Source: Asterella californica (taxonomy: Eukaryota; Streptophyta; Marchantiopsida; Marchantiales; Aytoniaceae). From it: a stretch of 64,000 bases of DNA. Shown here piece by piece: positions 30,360 to 41,876 of this stretch. Within the stretch, counting starts at the first letter, position 1. Every line of letters begins with the position of its first letter. The notes under the pieces are model-generated. The model was not told the origin of the DNA. It did no database searches and saw only the letters and a list, made by a program, of their open reading frames with translations. A program made the translations under genes and the position numbers. The stretch spans positions 9,672,001 through 9,736,000 of the forward strand of contig JAYKYS010000002.1 in NCBI GenBank assembly GCA_036924285.1, given 5' to 3'.

Positions 30360-31620
30360 CCGCTTTGTGGATTAATTTCATATTCATGAGCGCCAAGGTA
30401 TCATGCCGTCGTAGTTGTTTTGGCGTCACCCGATCTTGTGTCTCAAAGTACTTGAGCGAAATATTGTCAGTATACACTTGAGTTTTGTGAAGCCCCAAAT
30501 AATGCCATCATTTCCTCAAGCAATTAACCACCGAAAATAGTTTCTTCTCGTGAGTCGGCCATCGACTCTCCATCTCAGATAACTTCTTGCTTTCGTACGC
30601 TACATGTTTTCCATCCTGCACCAACACTCCATCAATCGCATAGTCGCTCGCGTCCGTGTGCACCTCGAATGGTTTGTCAAACTCTGGCAGCTTCAAACTG
30701 ACGCCTTTGACAAAATGGATTTGATCATTTGGAACACATCATCCACCTCCTTAGTCCAACTTACTTGTGCGTCTTTTTCCGTCCTGTTCGTCAGCGGCTT
30801 CGCGATCTTTGAAGACCCCTTCACATACTTGCGGTAGAACTACGCCAATCCTAAGAATCACCGCATTTCCTTCACTGTACTCGGAGGCTCTCAAGTCACA
30901 ATCGCATCCACCTTCTGCATATGCGGACCGACTCCTTCTACACTAATGACATGTCCCAAGAAGTTAATGCATTCCAAACCAAACTCACTCTTATCAATGT
31001 TGGTAAACAGCTTATGCTCCCACAGCTTCGTCAACACCACCCTTAGTTGCTTCACGTGCGACTCCAAGGTTTTGATGTAGATCAAGATGTCGTCGATGTA
31101 AACGATGACAAACTCGTCCATCTCTCGAAAAATTGTGTTCATCAATATAGTGAATGTCGAAAAGGCGTTGCAGAGTCCAAATGACATCACTTACGAATTC
31201 AAACAATCTGTATCTATTTCGACAAACGGTCTTCTCAACATCTAGATCAGCTATCCGGATCTAGGAATATCCTGACTTCAAGTCTATCCTGCTGAAGTAC
31301 TTTGCGCCCGCTAATCTATCAAACAAGTCATCTATTCTTGGCAAGGGATAATTATTCTTCAGCGTCACTTTATTGGGCGCATGATAATCTACACAGAGTC
31401 GTAACTTCCCGTCCTTCTTTTTTGCAAAAAGAACTGGGGCTCCTTAAGATGACTTGCTAGTCCGAATATATCCTCGTGCTAGTAGCTCTCCGAGTTGTCT
31501 TTTCAACTCAAGGAGTTCCACCTGATTGAGTCAGTAAGGAGCTTTGGAATGAGGTTGATCCGAAAAGACGTGGAAAATTGACGACTTTGCTGTGAATTTG
31601 ATCAAAGGTAGACAGATGGA
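30360..31620 (-). pseudogene. Family A reverse transcriptase and RNase H (minus strand)
   Basis: The minus strand from about 31620 leftward shows SDQPHSKAPY and LNQVELLELKRQLGELL. It then shows [52 protein letters not shown] (catalytic YIDD) and FLGHVISVEGVG. RNase H follows with VHTDASDYAIDGVLVQDG, THEKKLFSVVNCLRK and KTQVYTDNISLKYFETQDRVTPKQLRRHDTLALMNMKL cut by the junction at 30360. Several stops and frameshifts break it. The frame continues at 7611 beyond element C. Confidence 0.88.
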
Positions 31621-31759
31621 CTTCAATGACGGAGTCATGTGTTTGATGTGAGTTGCAGAGTTGATGGCGGATGAAGGATAAGAGGAAACATCAAGAGATG
31701 CGACTAAACTTCCGAAGGTGCTTCGCGAAGTGATTAAGGAGTTTGAGGATGTCTTTGGA

Positions 31760-31892
31760 GAAGGCAGAATTCCTCCGATCATTTCAGAGAAGTGGCATGT
31801 ACATGGGAGTACTACCTTCCTCTTTCTAGAAGATCAACAAGGGAGGAATGGTTGGAAGGTAGAAGCCTATCAGGAGCCGAAGAAGCATCTCT
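31760..31892 (+). pseudogene. Relic of the element D protein
   Basis: The plus-strand frame reads RIPPIISEKWHVHGSTTFL, FLEDQQGRNGWKVEAYQEP and KKHL. The element D protein has LPRIVSSWHVPGSTTCLF, VEDRQGRNGWKIESYREP and KKRL at the same place. Only about 45 residues are shared; both sides then change to gypsy family A sequence. GAAGAC words of D appear here as GAAGAT or are absent. It shows that the D protein family is present elsewhere in this genome in diverged form. Confidence 0.8.
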
Positions 31893-31989
31893 GTGGAAGC
31901 TTTACTTTCACCTTCTCTGACGTTCGACCTTAAAGGTTTCCGCCTAAGTTCCACTTCAAACCTGTCCAAGAAAATGATTCTCAAAATCG

Positions 31990-32560
31990 CACACAACATC
32001 GTTCACGACTTCTCGATTGTTCCTAGATACTTGGTAGCGTTCCCATGGATTACCCCGGAGTATTATTTCAGAACGAAACTCTAAGTTCACAAGTGTCTTT
32101 TTAGAAACATTTGTTCAAAAAATTGGAGACTAAGTTAAAATTTAGTACCACATTTCATCCCAAAATAGATGGACAAACGAAACGAGTTAACTCGGTTCTA
32201 AATCAATACTTGAGGAATTATGTGAGCGCGGATCAAAGTGATTGACGGAGTATTGCTACAATTCCACAGAGCATTTAGCAACCGATGAATCACTTTTCTT
32301 GTTGGCTTACGGACGTGAGCCAGAAAGATCTCTTGACTTGACTCTTGCAAGGAGTTCTACATCGGCACAACCAAGAACACGACAAACATCAGCTGAAGAG
32401 TTGATGACATAAATGCAGCGACGCGAGGAACAGGTGAAGAAGAACCTCGAGAAGACGTAGCAACGTTACACGAAGCAGGTAAACAAGCATCAGCGGCAAG
32501 TGAAGTCTCAAGTGGGCGAAGAAGTATGATTAAGTACGAAAAACTTCACCTTTCCCCGGA
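31990..32560 (+). pseudogene. Family A' integrase, C-terminal half
   Basis: The plus strand is the inverse counterpart of 6480-7010. It contains VHDFSIVPRYLVAFPWITPE-like sequence, [23 protein letters not shown], then LLAYGREPERSLDLTLARSS and EEQVKKNLEK. Like the copy at 6526-7246 it has Lys where the catalytic Glu of QTERVN is expected. Multiple stops and frameshifts are present. Confidence 0.75.
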
Positions 32561-32764
32561 AGGAATTTCTCATCAAAGTTCGCGGGATCTTTTACCGTTG
32601 TCAAGAATCCGCACGAAGATGTCTATACGTCAGATCTTCCTCCCGAGTGGCTGTTGTATCCGACCTTCCTTGTTTCTTTATTAAAGAAATACTTCAAGGA
32701 TGATTTGCGGCTAGAGCGCAAACAAGTTCTCAAGCCTCAATCTGATGTCGTACAAAGCGAAAAA

Positions 32765-32945
32765 GAATACGAGGTAGAGATCATTTTGTGATCGCGGCGT
32801 AAATCCAACCGGATGGAGTTACTTGATCAAATGACGTGGATATCATTTGAAGGAAGCAACTTGAGTGCCATATGATGATCTAACACATGTAAGTGCAGTA
32901 TTGGACCTCTTCAAACGACGACAAAGACAAGGGCGTTAGCAAGAT
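32765..32945 (+). pseudogene. Family A' chromodomain relic
   Basis: EKEYEVEIIL, a stop, then SRRKSNRM and a frame-shifted VK-GYHLKEAT-like stretch correspond to the chromodomain at 6030-6330. Both copies carry a TGA right after EIIL, showing that they descend from a common broken ancestor or mutate at the same site. Confidence 0.65.
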
Positions 32946-33644
32946 GAGAACATCTTCTTCCAGTGAGGAGTGAAGGAATGAGGAACCATACGAGTAGCAA
33001 CTTGAGACAATTTGGACCGATGGACTTTGTAGCTTTGACTTGTATTTTGTGAAAATAAAGAATTTATTTCTTGAAATTCGTCTAAGTGTATTAGTAGTGC
33101 ATGACTATGACTAGTTCTGATCAGATGCCTAGGATGTTGTCAAGAGGAGGAACAAAGCACACTCAAAGAAAGCGAGCTGGTTTAGATAAGCATCTAAATC
33201 AATACTTAGGTTTGTTGTGGCGTTGGTAAAGCAAGTATGAATTCTTATACTTATCTGGGGGCTTGGAGTGATCTTGCGTTGCAATTTTCCAACTGCAAGG
33301 TAAACTTAATCGCGCATCTAGGTCAAATCGGGATGCGACTAGAAAGTGAGCTTCATAGGATCTTGTAAGTAGGTGTGAATACTTAGTAAGTTAGAGTCTT
33401 AAGTAGAATGTTAGAAATTGTCAACTAGTTTTGTTTAGGGATGGCCAAAAAGGTTAGGCTTCTCGAGACTAGTTGGAATTTTCTAAGTGTTCTAGCGACA
33501 ACTTAAGACTCAAGCCAAGAAGAGAATTGCATGTTAGCTACCAGAACGCAATTCTGACGTCAAGGGGTTGGCACCCATTTTGAACTCGACATTAACTTAA
33601 GCATCATTGTTGATGAGGGCATCAACCTCCAAAGTGGAGATGAA

Positions 33645-34345
33645 TGTCGTGACCTTCAGTCTCAAGATCAAACGCAGATGCGAACAACAGAACCCTAGTG
33701 GACTTGCGTTAGGTTGTGAGTAGGACTTAACGGCTTGACCGAGAACTCGGGAACAAAAGAACCTTAAGTGGTTCTCTGAACCAAGGTTGGAATGTTTGGT
33801 TAGGACGTGGAGGTCTATTGCAAGTGGACCTCAGACGAACGCTGACCTAAGGAGGTAAGTTCAGAAACAGACCAAAACATAGATCTAAGCCATAGGTTTG
33901 AGACGTGGATCCAAGACACGAGATCAAGACGTAGGTCTAGCGCAGACAGACCGTGGTTAAGAAGCTGGTCCGAACCACAGGATCCAAGTTTGGCGTTGGA
34001 CCAGTTTCTCGAAAAAATCGTAAGTGTTGGAGCTCCAGTGAGTTTTGGGTCGTGGACAGAGCTCCACATAAGATCTTGAGGCGAGTAAGATATCATGAGG
34101 AAGCTCTCAGCGAGAGCTTTCCGGTGATATATAGAAATCCTCAAACTGGTCTATGAGCTGAGAATTATGACCTATCCCGTGATCAGGTTTTGGTATAATT
34201 TTCAAAGACCAAATATGAGGACGGAGTCGCCGATCCCTAGAAGTATATATGAGGGGGGCTTGATGTCTGGGTGGGCCAGGACAAGTCATCCGACCTCAGG
34301 TTTTGGCGAGTAGATTCTGGGGGTATGAGGTGATGGCTGGGACAG
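33645..34345 (+). repeat. Family A' 3' LTR, truncated
   Basis: It starts TGTCGTGACC after CCAAAGTGGAGATGAA (polypurine tract) and is the inverse of 4650-5313. It stops matching near GGTGATGGCTGGGACAG at about 34345, where the B-type fragment E begins. Confidence 0.75.
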
Positions 34346-35490
34346 CTTGTCTAGCACAACCTTAGCTTAGTTCCTGCCCAGCTTGGTAAGCTCAAGCGTA
34401 GCTTCTTGTGGAAATATCACTTGGGTGTTTTTTGGAGACCTATTTCACCGTATGAGACGTCTCGTAGCACGACATTCATCCCCTCTAAACTTGCACATCC
34501 TACGGTATGTGTCAACTTTTTCACTAGTTCCGAAAACTCTCTAAGTTGTCAATGTTCTCTTCAACGTCTTCAACATCTTCGACGTCTTCATCAAGTAGAA
34601 GATCTTAATCAGTATCCATGATCTGTCGTGACTCCAAAAAATTGGCTAGCTCAATAGATTATCTTCTCCTTCCGAACAACTTGATGCACTTACCGACGAC
34701 AAGAAGTCTTAAAGGTGTACCATCAAGCTCTTGCAAAGAATAAGTAGCATTCTGATGTACGTCTAAGACAACATATGGACCAAACCACCTCCTAGCAAAT
34801 TTTCAAACTATAGAATGTTGGTTTTCTAGAGTACTGTCATACACCAAAACCCAATCTCCAGCGTGTATGGGTTTTGGCCGGAGCCTATGAGTCTTGTCAA
34901 ACCTATCTTTATTATTGAGACGAGCCTCTTTTAGCTTCTGTTGTGTCTCTATAAGATCCTCCTCTCTATGTTCTAATTGCTTGATACAAAATGCAAAAAG
35001 TTGTACAAGATCCATTCTGTCTTCCAATGGTAAAGTAGCCCATGTAGGGAAGTCCTCCTCTATTGGCATAATCGGCTTTTGATCCAGCATCAATTCAATA
35101 TGCATATACGCAATAGTAGTACAATGAGTCGTCTTGTCAGTCCGCTGAGCAAAAAGGAGCAACCTAGGCCATTCTCTATGTCTACCATCACATGCCTTCA
35201 CCAAAGCTTAAACAATTGATGAAACTCTCTTTCGCTCTTACCAATCCCTTCTGGATTCTTGACAATAGCGAGTTTGAGTTTCACTCCATATCAAGCAAAG
35301 AAAACCTTCACTTCTGTACCACGTAACTCTCCTCTATCTGCACGTAATCTTCTTATAGACTCTATCTAAAGATAATGTCCTCAAGGACAAACCTACATAT
35401 ACCTAAGGTAAAGGATCCGTAATAGACACTTGCACCTAAGAACCACAAATAGCAAGTCAAAATAATGAGTCATAACGTCCAACTCGCAAT
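34346..35490 (-). mobile_element. Fragment E: truncated B-type gypsy element (integrase and LTR start)
   Basis: The minus strand reads GICRFVLEDIIF (about 35390), LRADRGELRGTE, KNPEGIGKSER, then a 133-residue frame (34803-35204) with VKACDGRHREWPRLLLFAQRTDK, EEDFPTWATLPLED and GDWVLVYDSTLENQHS. These closely match element B integrase. The frame continues to WFGPYVV and LQELDGTPLRL. A polypurine tract and LTR start TGTCGTGCTACG follow at 34474. Only about 130 bp of LTR remain before the junction with A'. E is more diverged from B than a recent copy would be. Confidence 0.82.
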
Positions 35491-37700
35491 AACAAAAGCA
35501 GTGGAGCAACAAGACAAGAACTGAAAGGCAACTCAACTGTGAGAAAGTGTTGACGTAAATCAACTTCTTGAATAAGGACTCCGCACGTTTTCCAAAACAT
35601 GTGGATAAACATTTCTAGATGATAGGTGCAGTGTCCATAGACTATGTTAGAGAAGACATCGGCAATAGTAATTTCTAAAACTTTTTATCAATTTTAAATT
35701 ATAACGATCTTTGTAGTCATACACATATCAATCGCTTCACGTAGAAGTTGACAAAACCAACATCAAATTTCCGAGTTCTCAACAAGGACCAACGCATAAG
35801 CTAAGATAATAGATTTGTTGTCTGCACATTGATGCCGCAAAAATCTGACATGAGAACTTCCTGTTCTTGCTATGACATGCATCAATTGGTATGTGCTTTT
35901 GACAACGGGCAGTGTTCTCCTACAAGCACCTGGAGAGATAAAAACTCGATAAAAAGTTTGAGGGTTGTTGGTCCACTTCTCTCTTGAAACAATGACCGTG
36001 GGATCAATGAAGGAAATGCACTTGCACAATGCAAGCATATAATGGAAGGAATCCCTTTGCATCCCATGCATCCACCTTCTTGCGTGCTCTCGTCCACACC
36101 AAACAGACGTATATGTGGTGCATTTCTGGTAAGCTGCAAATTTCTTCTTGAAGATTTCTCAGTCTAACGATAGAATCTACATCAACTATGTTGCTCATAA
36201 CAGTACCAAAGAACTTTAAATTCGAAGTAGATCCTCGTCAAGATGTCAAATGATTCGGAAAGATATGCAACAAATCACACACTATAATCTTTATTCGTCC
36301 ACTGAGCTTTTTTCATTGGGCTCTTACTCTCTACTGACAGCGATTTGTCACCATCTCGGATGTTTGTCCAGCACTATCATCACGAAATACTATTTGTCCA
36401 ACGATAAAGTATTGCATTTTCTCTCTAGCTCTATCATTCTCATTTTTGACAAATATATTCAAATTCTCAAATTTTGTTCCTTCTGTTCAAGTTCTTTCTT
36501 TCTTCTACGAAGGTGTAGTGATCCGTCTACGCTGACAGTTTTGTCTCTGAATGAAGTCAGTAAAATCCCTCAATTTCATACAATGATTGTTGTGACGAAA
36601 GCTGAGGCATCATTACGTCTCTGATCTAAGATCTGAATATCACTAACGAGCTTTCATCTTAGACCCATATCGACAAACACAAACTCTGCACAAACTCGTG
36701 AATTTTATCCTCTACAATGCCCGATTGTGTAAAAATGATTAGTACTCAACTGTCAAATCAAACTCAGCAAAGCATTCAAACTCCTTGTCTACTCTAAGAT
36801 GACTAGCCGCTTCTCAAACCTGCTCTAGAGTCTTGCCACTCAAGTCACGTTGCTGATTAATTGATTTGTTCATCTATAGTCTCCATTGATCGAATGGAGC
36901 CATAACTTTGTCGAGCCTTCGATTTTTGAGAGCTAGAAAATTAACTTCTTAGTCTATCACTCGAAAAATGAAGCTGATCAGAAATCTGCTCTAGCAAATC
37001 TTCGTCCGTATGATAATCATCGAATTCTATGCTTTTTGCTCACAACTCACACGAGAAAATCAAAATATCAAAGCCACCATGTTCGCAAAATCGAATGTCA
37101 TCGCCATCAGTCACGACCACCACGTTTGTGCTCTTACGGCATCTTCATTCTCGCGCTTCACCATGAACTCTTTGTCTCATCAGACTAAGCATAAGGTCAC
37201 GGTCGAAGTAACAGACCACCCTGGACTCCTTGTAGGATCAACAATCGGGTGACTGCAATGCGGTATGACCAAGAGACGCTCTATAAGTCAAAGGAAGGAC
37301 CAAGCAGAAAACGTTTCCGTGGGGTATGCCCAAGTAAATTTCTTATTTCCCTTATGTTCTTTCACATGTTTGGAACCAGTCGAGTTCTATCTCTAGTTAC
37401 TGACACTAGTCTATATCAGTAGTGATGTGGAGCTTCTTTCTAGCTTTTAGCAGCTAGTTTCTGCCGGTTTTTGTTGATTCTTGGAGATACCATTCTTTTC
37501 CTCTGCAGAGAAAACAAACAAAAGAGATGCAATAAGCTTTCCAGAAACACGTCCAACACTAGATTGCGGGGTTTGAATTCGAGCAGATTTACCAGAAGAA
37601 ACGCCGGAAGCTCTCAAGCACTGGTCCATATTCTTTTCTCATCATAAACATGACGTTAGACAAAGCTTGATGTACAGCAGAAGCCACGCGAGGAGAACCC
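35491..37700 (-). other. Degenerate possibly coding sequence, unidentified
   Basis: Minus-strand frames of 60-100 residues overlap (35763-36071, 35882-36139, 36004-36198), with segments such as REKWTNNPQTFYRVFISPGACRR and TGSSHVRFLRHQCADNKS. Farther right, 36770-36850 reads LSGKTLEQV, a stop, EAASHLRVDKEFECFAEFDL. These look more protein-like than random sequence, but they are interrupted by stops and I recognise no family. It may be a decayed gene or an unknown element. I see no RNA gene here. Confidence 0.3.
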
Positions 37701-39220
37701 AAGGGAATCGAATGTTTAGTAATGAGAAGTAATAATAATTATGATTGTGATTTTTATAACATAAAAGATAAAAGAAAACATAAAGTTTTGATTGTTTTAC
37801 GAAGAGATTGTGTTATTAAAATATATTTTAATATTATATTTTACTAAATTATTATATGAAAATTATTATTTATCAAATTATTATTTAATTTTGTTATAAC
37901 AAATATCGTATTTGATAATCTGTTACGGAAGATCATTTATCATACATAAAACCATTCCAAAATGTGAAAAAAAGAGAGACTTTAGATTTCCAGAATCCTT
38001 TACGCATGCAACAACAGGAACCCAGTCTATGTAAACCACCTAAGGTAAGGTTACTTTGCTAGTAAACCAATGCTTGTCACGTTACACGTGGAACTCTGTT
38101 TAATTTCGGGTTTTTTCCCCGAGCAAAAGATATAGCATTATCTTTCGGTTAGTTTGTTATGAAGAATGAGATATTATTCTTGCACTACGTAGATCATTGG
38201 TAGAGTCATTACAAAGAAAAGTGGATATTATCAACAATTCTATTTCCACGAGAGAAGCATCAATAAATAAGGATTATAATAAGAATCGCGCAAATAAATA
38301 AGAATTTAATAATTTTTATCCTTTTTCTTCTTCTTTCTTTCCCTTTTACCATCAAGTTCTTTCCCCCGCCCGTTCTTGCTATTTTTTCCTTTGTTTTTTC
38401 ACTTCGTTCACGGTGACGGTTTCTTCCAACTGTCGATCGTAATTTATTCAGGTTCGCAGTTCGGCGTTCAGTAGATTCAAAACTAACCTTCCATACAGGA
38501 TAACGCTTGAGGTGTTCAAAGAGGCAAGGTTGAAAAGAAAAGGAAGGAAAGGACGGACGATGGGACGGACTTGAAGACTTCCAAGATGATTTAGATTTTT
38601 GTACCACCAGCGTGGTACGTTGTCCGTTACCATCTACGCGATGGACGGACAACCTACCACGGTGAATCAATCAACCACTCGTGGTTGTCATATCTCCTCA
38701 TGACAAGAAGGGCTCGGCTATTACTGTACTGTAGGCATCTACTGTACTGTGGGATAATCTAACCGAAACCAGCTACGACATTGCGTACAAACGCAGTGGA
38801 GGTCAACATCTACAGTTCAGTCCCGATCTGATATGACAACCAAGTCGTCATTTTCAAGAACTTACCCGGTCCCGCCATAACCTGTTAGAGACGTATCATA
38901 ATAACCATTTGGAGACATACCTACTAAATCCTAGTGCGCCAGCATTTTGTAGATGATTCTTATCCCAGTTATAATATATTTTGTTAATTAATCTGCATAA
39001 TTCAGGTTCTTCAGACGGGTGACAACATTGAAACCCGGTAACTTTCTAGTGAGTCGTGACCTACGTGTCCATTCGGACATCGAGTGCCGCATCAGGCATG
39101 ACACCCTGGTCTCGGCGAATGATTTGCTAAACGCGTGTTCTAGAGTGACAAGGCAGGCACCATTTCTTCCCACGTCAGGAAAGGAGCGAACAACCCAGCA
39201 TACAGGGAGATGATTACCGG
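37701..39220. other. AT-rich intergenic region upstream of the ISU gene
   Basis: There is no supported gene. The first 250 bases are very AT-rich (poly-TTATTA type). A hairpin is present at 38607-38664. Minus-strand frames at 38260-38670 and 38988-39323 lack any motif and are probably chance. Confidence 0.5.
38607..38664. repeat. Imperfect hairpin upstream of ISU
   Basis: CCAGCGTGGTACGTTGTCCG (38607-38626) followed by TTACCAT pairs with ATGGACGGACAACCTACCACGGTG (38641-38664) across a short TACGCG loop, with a few mismatches and a 2-base bulge. It could be the stem of a small foldback element or an RNA hairpin. Confidence 0.65.
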
Positions 39221-39221
39221 G

Positions 39222-39229
39222 CCACGTGG
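39222..39229. promoter_or_regulatory. G-box (CCACGTGG) upstream of ISU
   Basis: This is a perfect palindromic CCACGTGG, a plant bZIP/bHLH binding site, about 840 bp before the ISU start codon and about 100 bp before a TATA-like GCATAAAG (about 39321). It is plausible as a promoter element of ISU, but function is inferred only from position. Confidence 0.4.
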
Positions 39230-39663
39230 ACGGTCGCTCGTGGTGGGCGTTCCAACGTTGCAGCTTCACTACCCGTCTTGTCTTTATCTGGGAAAGGCAA
39301 GAAGGAAAAGGGCGATGCTGCATAAAGAAGGAAGGAATGAAGTGTGGGCTTAAAGGAAGATAAAAGTGGGAGCAAGGCTAAAATCGTGGCAGAAATTGCC
39401 ACTTTCTCCTCTCTTTTTTTGCTTTTCAGTTCTATTTGTGAAGGGAATTGTGTGTCGTCGTGGGGTTTCTTGTCCTTTTGGGTTCTGCTGAATCTTTCCT
39501 TTGTCTTCTGGTTCGGCTTCGCACGTCTCGCTCTTCTCTTCTTCTGCCTCTTGTGTACTGTCTTCTGCTTATTCCTTCGCTCTGCTTCCCCTTTCCGCAT
39601 TGAATAGGGTTTTCAGCGTTCTGGCCCTCACTCTCGTTCGATACGCTCCGCGGTTGTCACAAG

Positions 39664-39843
39664 GTGAGGATCATAAGGATTTCTTTCACTGTTGGGCGTT
39701 GTACTACTTCTGTTTTCTCACGTTTGTTCGGAATTTTTGTACATTTTCTGAGTACAGGATGGTTGTGGTCGAATTGTTGAAAAATCTGAAGAACGGTGCG
39801 TTTAGGTTGATTGTTTTCTGATTAATTGCGTTGCGCGCCTCAG
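39664..39843 (+). other. Possible intron in the ISU 5' untranslated region
   Basis: A donor-like CACAAG/GTGAGG at 39663/39664 and an acceptor with branch-like CTGATTAAT and GCGCCTCAG ending at 39843 would define a 180-bp intron between an upstream pyrimidine-rich leader (about 39400-39660) and the coding exon. An RNA alignment is needed to confirm it. Confidence 0.35.
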
Positions 39844-40060
39844 ATTCAGGAGCAGTATCGTCACTGAACTTTTATTATGATTTCTGAGTTTTGGACTGTG
39901 GAAATTGCACTGCCTGTGACCTCGCCCGGCGTATTGGCATACGGTGTCTGGATGGCGCCTTGTGCTTGGTAGATTCCGTAGTTTTATGTCTAACGCCAGT
40001 GCTTGAATCCAGTAGACTTGGGAAGTGAAAGAGCGTGCTCCTTGCGCAGGAGGAGGCATC

Positions 40061-41876
40061 ATGTTGGCTCAAATTGCCCAGAGGGTGTCAAACACCGGAT
40101 TTAAGAACGCAAGTGGTGCCCTCATCACTTTGAAGCGCGCATACCACGAGAAAGTCGTCGAGCACTACAATAATCCTCGCAACGTCGGTTCCTTTGACAA
40201 GAATGATCCCAACGTGGGAACCGGTTTGGTTGGTGCTCCAGCCTGCGGGGATGTGATGAAGCTGCAGATTAAGGTAGATGAAAAGGGGAATATTGTGGAC
40301 TCCTGCTTCAAGACTTTCGGTTGTGGATCGGCTATCGCTTCGTCTTCTGTCGGTAAGCAAGTGCTTTATCCCTTCCGTGTTGTGTTATGCTGGCCGTTTT
40401 TTCTTCAATGGAAAATGGTCTCGGATAGGTTACTGTGATTTTCTGGTTGTAGTCCTCCTTCCTCTCCTCGCTCCTGCCCACAAGGAATTCGAAGGCGCGC
40501 GGTCTTTAAACGTATAAACGAAGTCGCCCTCGCTAGGCAGTGTAACTTTTGCTGGAGTTTCGTTTACTCCTTGCTCCTTAGCACCAAAAGTCGACTCCTG
40601 GTTTTCTGGTTTGCTGTAGGGCCATTGTTAAAGCCAGCAACCAAAGGCTTGGAAAGACGAAGCTGTACCCTCTTGTCTCCATACTTGCTAGAACTCCAAT
40701 CAGACGACGGAGCTTGAAAGCAGTTTTAGGGGATTCCTGAGAGAATGGTTTGATCTTAAAGGAGTGGAGTTGTCGTTTGGAAGTGGGCAAATCAGTTGGA
40801 CGCAAGTCCTTCGAAACTTTGATGTCTTCCGTTAGGGTTTGACCTTCCCTGGTGCATCAGCCATGGCTGAATGACTCTGCCGTTTGGATTAGTTTTTCTT
40901 GGTGTGCGAGTATTTCGAAATTCTTGTCGACAGTTGTGGTAGTCGTCGAAGTTGCCTAAACCTGTTATTGACGTTTCGTGGATGCATCCATTATACCGTA
41001 CTGGGGTCTGCCAGTCTCTTTTATTTAGGGTTTTCTTCCGATCAAGATGTCAGTTGGTCTGGAATACTAGGCTGACGTCTCCAGTCAATCTCTGGGCCTT
41101 GGACATGTCCTTACTTGAAGTAGGGGATGTTGATGACTTTTGAGCGACTTCTGCGCTCTAGGGCAAATGAACCTCCCGATTATTGACCGACCAGTTCGTG
41201 AATCGATCAGTTGTAGGGACGTCTCTGTTCTCTACTTTGGTATATACTGAGAAAAGGAAAATTACCATTGCCAGTCAATGCTTAGTCTGACCGATCCACC
41301 TTTGGTTCACGTTCGTCCGGTGTTGGAAAGGCGTGTGGTGGTCACTGTTTATGCCCTCAGTTTTGCTTTAGCTACTGCGTTAAGCTCGAACAGCAGTATC
41401 TTTCCTTTGCCTCAAGCCAAATTGAATGGATTGCATTTCGTGAAAATTGATCCTGATTTTTCTCCGTATGGCAGCTACCGAGTGGGTTAAGGGTAGGCCC
41501 ATGGACGAGGTTCTGACTATCAAGAATAGGTGAGTAAACGCTTCTGCCCATCTATGTGGTCGTTGGATATCTCGTGTAATAGCGTATAGCTTTTGTTCTG
41601 TTACTTGGAAGCTTGTTTCTCGTCTAGGGTATTTATTCAGTGATGCAAGTTCTGACGAATACAAGAATTACTCTTTCCGTCGGCTTCTATTGACATATAG
41701 CCTCCGTACTATTTCACAGTGACATCGCGAAGCATTTGTCTCTGCCACCAGTGAAGCTGCACTGCAGCATGCTGGCGGAGGATGCCATCAAAGCAGCAGT
41801 TAAGAACTACAAAGAAAAGAAAGCCAAGGCTGCAGGCCAAGGAACCAGTGATGATCGTGCTGAAGCGGCAGCTTAG
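40061..41876 (+). CDS. ISU1: Mitochondrial iron-sulfur cluster assembly scaffold (ISCU/ISU type), three coding exons
   Basis: Exons 40061-40352, 41475-41529 and 41720-41876 give 504 bases and 167 residues. Splice sites are canonical: GTAAGC...GGCAG and GTGAGT...CACAG. The start is the ATG after GGAGGCATC; an upstream in-frame GTG at 40025 is not needed. Residues 1-27 (MLAQIAQRVSNTGFKNAS) are basic and lack acids, fitting a mitochondrial presequence. AYHEKVVEHYNNPRNVGSFD starts the conserved domain. The three cluster-ligand Cys are C62 (ACGD, with D64), C88 (FGCGSA) and C131 (LHCSML), and LPPVK (124-128) is the Hsp70 binding motif. The protein holds the nascent [2Fe-2S] cluster made by NFS1/ISD11 in the mitochondrial matrix. 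Nothing is missing, so it is likely functional. Ortholog numbering (ISU1) is by family only. Confidence 0.93.

Larger units (their letters stand above)
31620..34345 (+). mobile_element. Second family A fragment (A'), plus strand, rearranged
   Basis: This fragment runs opposite to the RT next to it. It has a protease-RT linker (KLPKVLREVIKEFEDVFGEG, about 31690-31755), then a short element D relic, then integrase C-terminal half, chromodomain, 3' non-coding region, and the start of a 3' LTR (33645-34345). From about 31990 on it is the inverse of 4690-7010. The RT and first half of integrase are missing. The LTR is cut at about 34345, where fragment E begins. Confidence 0.75.

Noticed and set aside
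40025..40438. 137-codon frame starting upstream of the ISU ATG and running past exon 1
   Set aside because: The start would be GTG, and the end reads into intron 1 after the GTAAGC donor. The conserved ISU domain continues only when exons 2 and 3 are spliced in.
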